From the NCBI GenBank assembly GCA_015499985.1, contig JAAAUF010001169.1, positions 1-10,901 of the forward strand: DNA of 10,901 nt. Direction: 5' to 3'. The notes below the pieces were generated by a model. That model did no database searches, had not been told where the DNA came from, and was given only the letters and a program-made list of their open reading frames with translations. Source of the stretch: Haplosporangium gracile (taxonomy: Eukaryota > Mortierellomycota > Mortierellomycetes > Mortierellales > Mortierellaceae). The position numbers and the translations under genes are program-made. Positions 7,001 to 10,901 of this stretch are shown here, piece after piece (position 1 is the first letter of the stretch; each line of letters opens with the position of its first letter).

Positions 7001-9853
7001 GAAAAAGAATCAGCTTGCAGCGGCTGCACCGGCACTTTTCAGGCAAACTTGGTGGCACCATATCTCAGTTAACGTTTACCTTCCGAGATACATTAATCGA
7101 CATATCAATCAGCGCGATGGTTGTGGTGATGAGGAGATTACCCAAGGCAACCTCAAGTTTTCGATGATGGAAAGGCTGTGCGAGCAGTGGGATAGAGATG
7201 AATATCCGATTCAAATGATGTTGAAACAAGTCTTAGGTCTACCAGAATTCCAGTGGGTGCCACAGTTGAACAAGGGATTCAATCCCGTGCAGTATTTCCT
7301 CGACAAGACCAAGACGGAGGGGCAAGCCAAGGCCGTGTTTAACCTCCTATCGGATTATTGTCACTGAAGGGCAAAATCTGAACAAAACCTCCTCTTCTTG
7401 AGTCCGATTGCCGCTTGTTTGCCTACCCTTCTGGACTCGGACCTGCCGCACTCCAAGAGGGCCATACTTGCGTTACAAAAAATGGCGTTTTTCCCTGTCC
7501 CATTACGATCCGTTATTATAGAGCGTCATACTGTGATCCGTCCTCCCGAGTTTCGAGTCAAGTTTTGGAATCCCTACTGTCGGCCATTGTTCCAATGCAG
7601 GGGACCGATCTTACAACTAGAGTCCTCAGGAGCAAGCGACGTTGATATTGATCACACCAAGGATGCCTTCAGGGAAGGGATCTTTGCAGCGACATTCAAC
7701 ATGATTTGGACTGACAAAAGTGAACCGGATGCGCTCAGAGACACTTCATACCCGGCCGGAGAGTCTCCTTCCATGTTCTACTGGATCAAGATGCTGCCTT
7801 TTGTGGTTGTTTACAAACTCAAACCATGGCAACAAAAGGCAGTAATCTGCCACGAGTTTCCTCTTGATGCCTTGGACAATCCTGCACTCTCCGCCTTGAT
7901 CCTATACAAATGGTAAATGGATCCCCAATGTCTCCCACATGTGTTTTCGATATTTTGATGGCATTTAGGGCACTACTTCAATGCTAATAACTATCGTCTC
8001 TTTCCATATGTATAAGGATAACGCTTGGATTTTACATTTGGCTTACTCGATTCGTCTTCCAGTGTTTGTTCTACGCACTGGTCATTGTCACGGTTTTTCT
8101 TCAAGTCTACGCGCCAACTCATTCTTCGGTCGTCGTCCTTTCTGGGATAATTGGGGTCATGTCCTCGATTTTTCTGCTTTTGGAGCTCTCTCAGGCATTG
8201 AGCAATCCAACCCGATATCTCGAGTAAGTACAACAAAAGTCCTTTAGAATACCGACACTTCGTCAAGAATATGGAAGAAACGATGACTCATTTTTTTTCC
8301 TTCTTAGGTCATTAATTTACAACTTGGTCGACATTGCCGTGTTCGCATTACCCCTTGGCGGATGCATCAATCAGTTTATGGTGAAGTCTGCCGGCAATGA
8401 GGATAACGACTTGAACCCGCGCGGACCAAACTCTTGGCTCTATAGTTTTTCAATTCTCGTCATTGCTTTCCATTTGGTAAGAAAAGAAAAAAAAGTGATT
8501 TGCGGGGTTAATGTCTGCATTAGACTTTCCGCCTCTACAAACTAATAAAAAAAATCTCTTTTTTCTTTACATTATGGGACATATAGTTGTTCGAGTTACG
8601 CGTGAACAAGATCGTTTGTCAATTCGTGACAGCCATCGTGAGGATCTTTAGCAGGATTCGAATCTTTTTCATTATCTTCCTCTTCGGTTTGTTGGCGTTT
8701 ACGACTGCGTTGCTGCATCTACTGCGTGGGTGCGTTCAAGAACCCTGCGCTGAGCTCACTACGGAGTTTCCTGAGAATTTCTATCTGGCTTTCTCTGCAA
8801 CCTTCTTTTTCATGGTAACAGTTTACAGTAGGAGCAGTCTGGATTTTTTGTTTACTCAAACATATTAGACGTAGCAAGCGATCAAAGTTTTGACTCCTTT
8901 TTTTCCCTCTTTTATGTCACAGGGCGGCAAGTACGACCCGATCAGCGACGTTTTTACCCAGTCAAACTGGGCTTTCAATACCATGATGATCATCTATCTG
9001 TTCTTCACGGTCATTCTCATGCTGAATGTCCTCATTGGTAACTAATAACCGAAAACCCGCCCTCCTATTTTTCGAATCGTGGTATCGACATTCTGATCAT
9101 ATACTGACTGCGGGTTCCCTTTTTCTTTCTTACTTGCAGCTGTCATCAATGCCGGTTACGACGAAAGCGACATGACTTGGGAACTCGTCTGGCTTCAAAA
9201 TCGACTCTTATATATTGAAAGCGTAGAGAATCTGTCGTATTCCATCCCTGGTAAGTTTTGAATGTATTAATTGAAAAAAAGACCATGCTCGCGAAGACGC
9301 GTCACTTGTCGCTTTCTTTTTTCTTACCTTCTTTATTTTCATGCCTCCAATAGGTCTAAGAGAGAAGTATGATATCTTCCCTCAGGAGATTTATTACTGT
9401 CTTTCCGAGGCAAAGATACAAGAGTACAAGACACGTTGGAGTAAAAAGGATGGACTCTGGAGTCCCAGCGAGGACGATCTATGGACTGGCCCCGATGAAA
9501 CAAAGAAAGATCTCTTGGAACGGAAGGTGGAGAAATTACAGCAGAAGGTGGATGAATTACAACTTCAGGCCTTAGAACGGATGGTGGAGAAATTACAACA
9601 GGAGGCGGATGAATCACAACGAAAGGGGAAGAAAAGGAATCAGGAGATTGAGTTGATTCAGAAAAGGCAGAATGAGAAACTTTTGATGGCACCGATGGAG
9701 AAGGACGGTCGAATCGATACTATAGAACAGCAATTGGAAAGGATCGAGAAGTTGTTGACGAGGGATTGGAGAAGTCCAGACAGAATCCTCGGAACGAGTG
9801 AATCCCACCACCACCCACCAATGAGCAGTGAAAGGTTGTCATCAGTAGTCTGA
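4037..9853 (+). CDS. Beta-propeller/TRP-like ion channel fusion protein, thirteen exons, with one in-frame TGA
   Basis: Exons: 4037-4499, 4605-4689, 4778-4823, 4921-5046, 5155-5185, 5277-5465, 5551-7912, 8017-8223, 8308-8476, 8587-8814, 8923-9037, 9140-9250 and 9354-9853. They join in frame to 1543 codons across GT-AG introns of 84-110 nt. Residues 25-145 are a very acidic Ser/Thr-rich tail with many casein-kinase-2-like sites. Residues 155-315 form a mixed alpha/beta region. Residues 315-760 hold WD-like beta-strand repeats such as ESIFIWNLDSGRLVRTI and WSVTFSPKERALIVGGG. Residues 1104-1344 carry six membrane segments with a pore loop (MGGKYDP), and a TRP-box-like helix follows S6. The C-terminus (1425-1510) is a coiled coil. 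It is probably a membrane cation channel regulated by its propeller; membrane, ion and stimulus are unknown. TGA at codon 919 separates the propeller from the channel, so either this copy is inactive, the halves are made separately, or the codon is read through. It resembles a lineage-specific family I associate with Mortierella. Confidence 0.75.
4271..4396 (+). repeat. 42-bp tandem repeat encoding the acidic region, three units
   Basis: Three in-frame 42-bp units lie at 4271-4312, 4313-4354 and 4355-4396. Each encodes a 14-residue block of the type TDEDEDTEDSDVSE. The third unit has gained an extra Asp-Glu pair and lost part of its end. The repeats lengthen the acidic tail of the channel protein, and copy number could vary between strains. 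Confidence 0.85.
5551..6894 (+). other. Beta-propeller-like domain (WD40-type, degenerate)
   Basis: This part of the large exon encodes roughly residues 315-762. Repeated strand-turn units with a small/hydrophobic core and a terminal W or Y can be seen: AISESGDYLVTYRTAIELWE, VSWGGSQIAVSG, VFVAVGKDTINIYRV, SIFIWNLDSGRLVRTI and VTFSPKERALIVGGG. Canonical GH...WD dipeptides are mostly absent, so the blade count is uncertain. A propeller is the best reading; a general beta-rich domain is the alternative. Confidence 0.55.
7365..7367 (+). other. In-frame TGA between the propeller and channel halves (codon 919)
   Basis: The frame reads KAVFNLLSDYCH, TGA, RAKSEQNLLFLSPI and stays open in the same frame to the donor at 7913. 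No plausible intron removes it; the nearest GT-AG pair spans about 34 nt, far below the size of the others here. A termination product of 918 residues would have no membrane segments. Confidence 0.8.
8024..9199 (+). other. Six-helix ion-channel domain with pore loop and TRP-box-like helix
   Basis: After splicing, the predicted membrane segments are S1 about 1104-1132, S2 1139-1159, S3 1172-1194, S4 1213-1230, S5 1250-1272 and S6 1319-1344. S4 lacks the regular Arg/Lys ladder of voltage-gated channels. The pore helix NFYLAFSATFFFM leads into GGKYDP. The intron at 8815-8922 falls exactly between Met1302 and the two glycines. S6 ends with LNVLIAVIN and is followed by TWELVWLQNRLLYIE, matching the position and Trp of the TRP box in TRPV-type channels. 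Cys1275 and Cys1280 lie in the outer loop after S5. Confidence 0.75.
9515..9628 (+). repeat. 57-bp direct duplication in the C-terminal coiled coil
   Basis: Two adjacent 57-bp units, 9515-9571 and 9572-9628, encode related 19-residue segments (LERKVEKLQQKVDELQ and LERMVEKLQQEADESQ). They extend the coiled coil that follows the channel domain. Nineteen residues are not a whole number of heptads, so the duplication shifts the heptad register. Confidence 0.85.
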
Positions 9854-10701
9854 CCCAAAGAGACGAGTCGCCGTATAGATTTTAAGAGTTTGATTACATA
9901 TATATAAAAAAAAGGGAAAAAAAAGAGCTTAATACTTGTACGTAATAGGTGTCAAGAAAGCGGACCAAGCAGTACAATAAAACAGATAAGAGAACCTTGA
10001 CCAATGGTTAGAAAGTGAGTATGGAAAAAGGCTAAGGCTTATGTTTTAATGGCGATACCAAGTGAAGAACTATGGATTTACTATCTAAGGTCCTTTTATA
10101 CTTGGCAGAAGGGCGAAGTCACAAGAACAAGCTCTTGTCTCGTGACAATAGGAGCAGAAGCAGGGGGCAGACAAGAGCAAGAGGCAGAAACGGATTGTGT
10201 TTATTATAGAGAGAGATGGGGTATTTATATTAGTGTACAGGGGCGCAGTGATGGACGCGCGGTAATGGAGGCGTGGGAATGGTGGCAAAGCAAGGGATAG
10301 TCTATGGTACTGTCACGATTCTGCTCTACATTTTTATTACATGTCGCCTCCACACGTTTCGTATTCTTGCATTTTCTCTTATGTAAGACTCGTTCTCTGT
10401 CCCAATTCATGACTTCCTGTCGCATTCGACATCTTGCCATTCCGACGAGAACTTCTTATAACTGGAAGAAGAAAAGAAAAAAACACGAGTCAAAATTTAT
10501 TTGAGATGATGAACCGCATACACAGACGGAGGATGTTCGCACTAAAAAAAGCCAAAAGCCTACATGATATCCAGACGTTATCCCTTCTCTAGGGTGATAG
10601 AAGAACGAGTACTGGTCAAGGAAACCTCCAAATGCTCCAAATTGATCGCAAGACATGATCCCTTCAGAGTCTTTTTTTGTTCTTCTCCACACTTACACTG
10701 T
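9854..10701. other. 3' UTR and gene-poor stretch
   Basis: Immediately after the stop is an A-rich stretch and a TATATATA run, then an AATAAA signal at 9976. Beyond about 10000 the frames are short (at most 83 codons, 10049-10300). They show no domain, membrane segment or splice-linked continuation I can support. No tRNA or other structured RNA gene was recognised by eye. Confidence 0.5.
9976..9981 (+). terminator. Candidate poly(A) signal of the channel gene
   Basis: A canonical AATAAA lies 123 nt after the stop codon at 9851-9853, a suitable distance for 3' end formation of the channel transcript. Confidence 0.5.
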
Positions 10702-10899
10702 GCTCCAAAACTGATTACATGTTTTAATATTTTTTTTTTCTCTTTTATGAAAAAGGTGCTGGTTCAATTATGTCAATATTGCGTACTCAAACACCCTTGA
10801 TACTAGTGTGCATAATGTCTACTTCTTAAACCAATAGCAAGCGTATGAAGTTTTTTATCTTTTTTTTCTTACACCAGTTCATGTAATCGGTTTTGGAGC
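10702..10899. repeat. 20-bp inverted repeat pair enclosing AT-rich DNA (MITE-like)
   Basis: GCTCCAAAACTGATTACATG at 10702-10721 recurs as its reverse complement at 10880-10899 with one mismatch (19 of 20 bases). The 158 bp between them are AT-rich with long T runs and hold no gene. The layout resembles a small non-autonomous DNA transposon. Target-site duplication cannot be checked because the window ends two bases after the right arm. Confidence 0.6.
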
Positions 10900-10901
10900 T
10901 T

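Noticed and set aside
1340..7367. Selenocysteine decoding of the three internal TGA codons
   Set aside because: None sits in a redox-type motif, the sites fall in unrelated positions of two proteins, and I see no SECIS-like structure by eye in the 3' regions.
9339..9858. Minus-strand frames of 66-117 codons opposite the last exon
   Set aside because: Antisense shadows of the coiled-coil exon with low-complexity Pro/Ser or Leu content.
10049..10440. Short frames on both strands as candidate small genes
   Set aside because: None has a domain, convincing initiation context or splice-linked partner, and composition is like the surrounding intergenic DNA.
10456..10692. Minus-strand 78-codon frame with an aromatic and Cys-rich stretch
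   Set aside because: No recognisable motif, no plausible neighbouring exon, and its ends run into A/T homopolymers.
1..10901. CRISPR array, bacterial operon or ribosome-binding-site signals
   Set aside because: Intron-rich eukaryotic genes fill the window; there are no regularly spaced repeats with unique spacers and no polycistronic arrangement.

Overview
The window looks like nuclear DNA of an early-diverging filamentous fungus, most likely Mortierellomycotina. The reasons are many short GT-AG introns of uniform size (84-110 nt in the models below), pyrimidine-rich tracts before genes, AATAAA signals, and two large proteins resembling families I associate with Mortierella-type genomes. The taxon is inferred; nothing here proves it.

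Layout: (1) 1-53 is a CT microsatellite, followed by about 530 nt with no recognisable gene. (2) 582-2820 (+) holds a six-exon gene of 578 codons with a PD-(D/E)XK-type core (E402, D413, E427-I-K429). It has two in-frame TGA codons, so it is probably a pseudogene. (3) 2821-4036 is intergenic. It contains a decayed minus-strand Tc1/mariner transposase (3287-3771), short direct repeats and a 16-bp minisatellite just before the next gene. (4) 4037-9853 (+) is a thirteen-exon gene of 1543 codons. It encodes an acidic Ser/Asp/Glu-rich N-terminus, a beta-propeller-like middle, a six-helix cation-channel domain with a TRP-like layout, and a C-terminal coiled coil. A single in-frame TGA at 7365-7367 separates the propeller half from the channel half. 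(5) 9854-10901 is gene-poor, with a poly(A) signal and, at the extreme end, a 20-bp inverted-repeat pair enclosing AT-rich DNA.

All splice junctions were placed by hand. In both genes every exon joins in frame, and the joined frame stays open apart from the three TGA codons. That is the strongest internal support for the models. The two genes are co-oriented but show no functional link. The setting (a nuclease-like gene, a transposon relic, minisatellites and broken long genes) suggests a repeat-rich accessory region with decaying members of multi-copy families.
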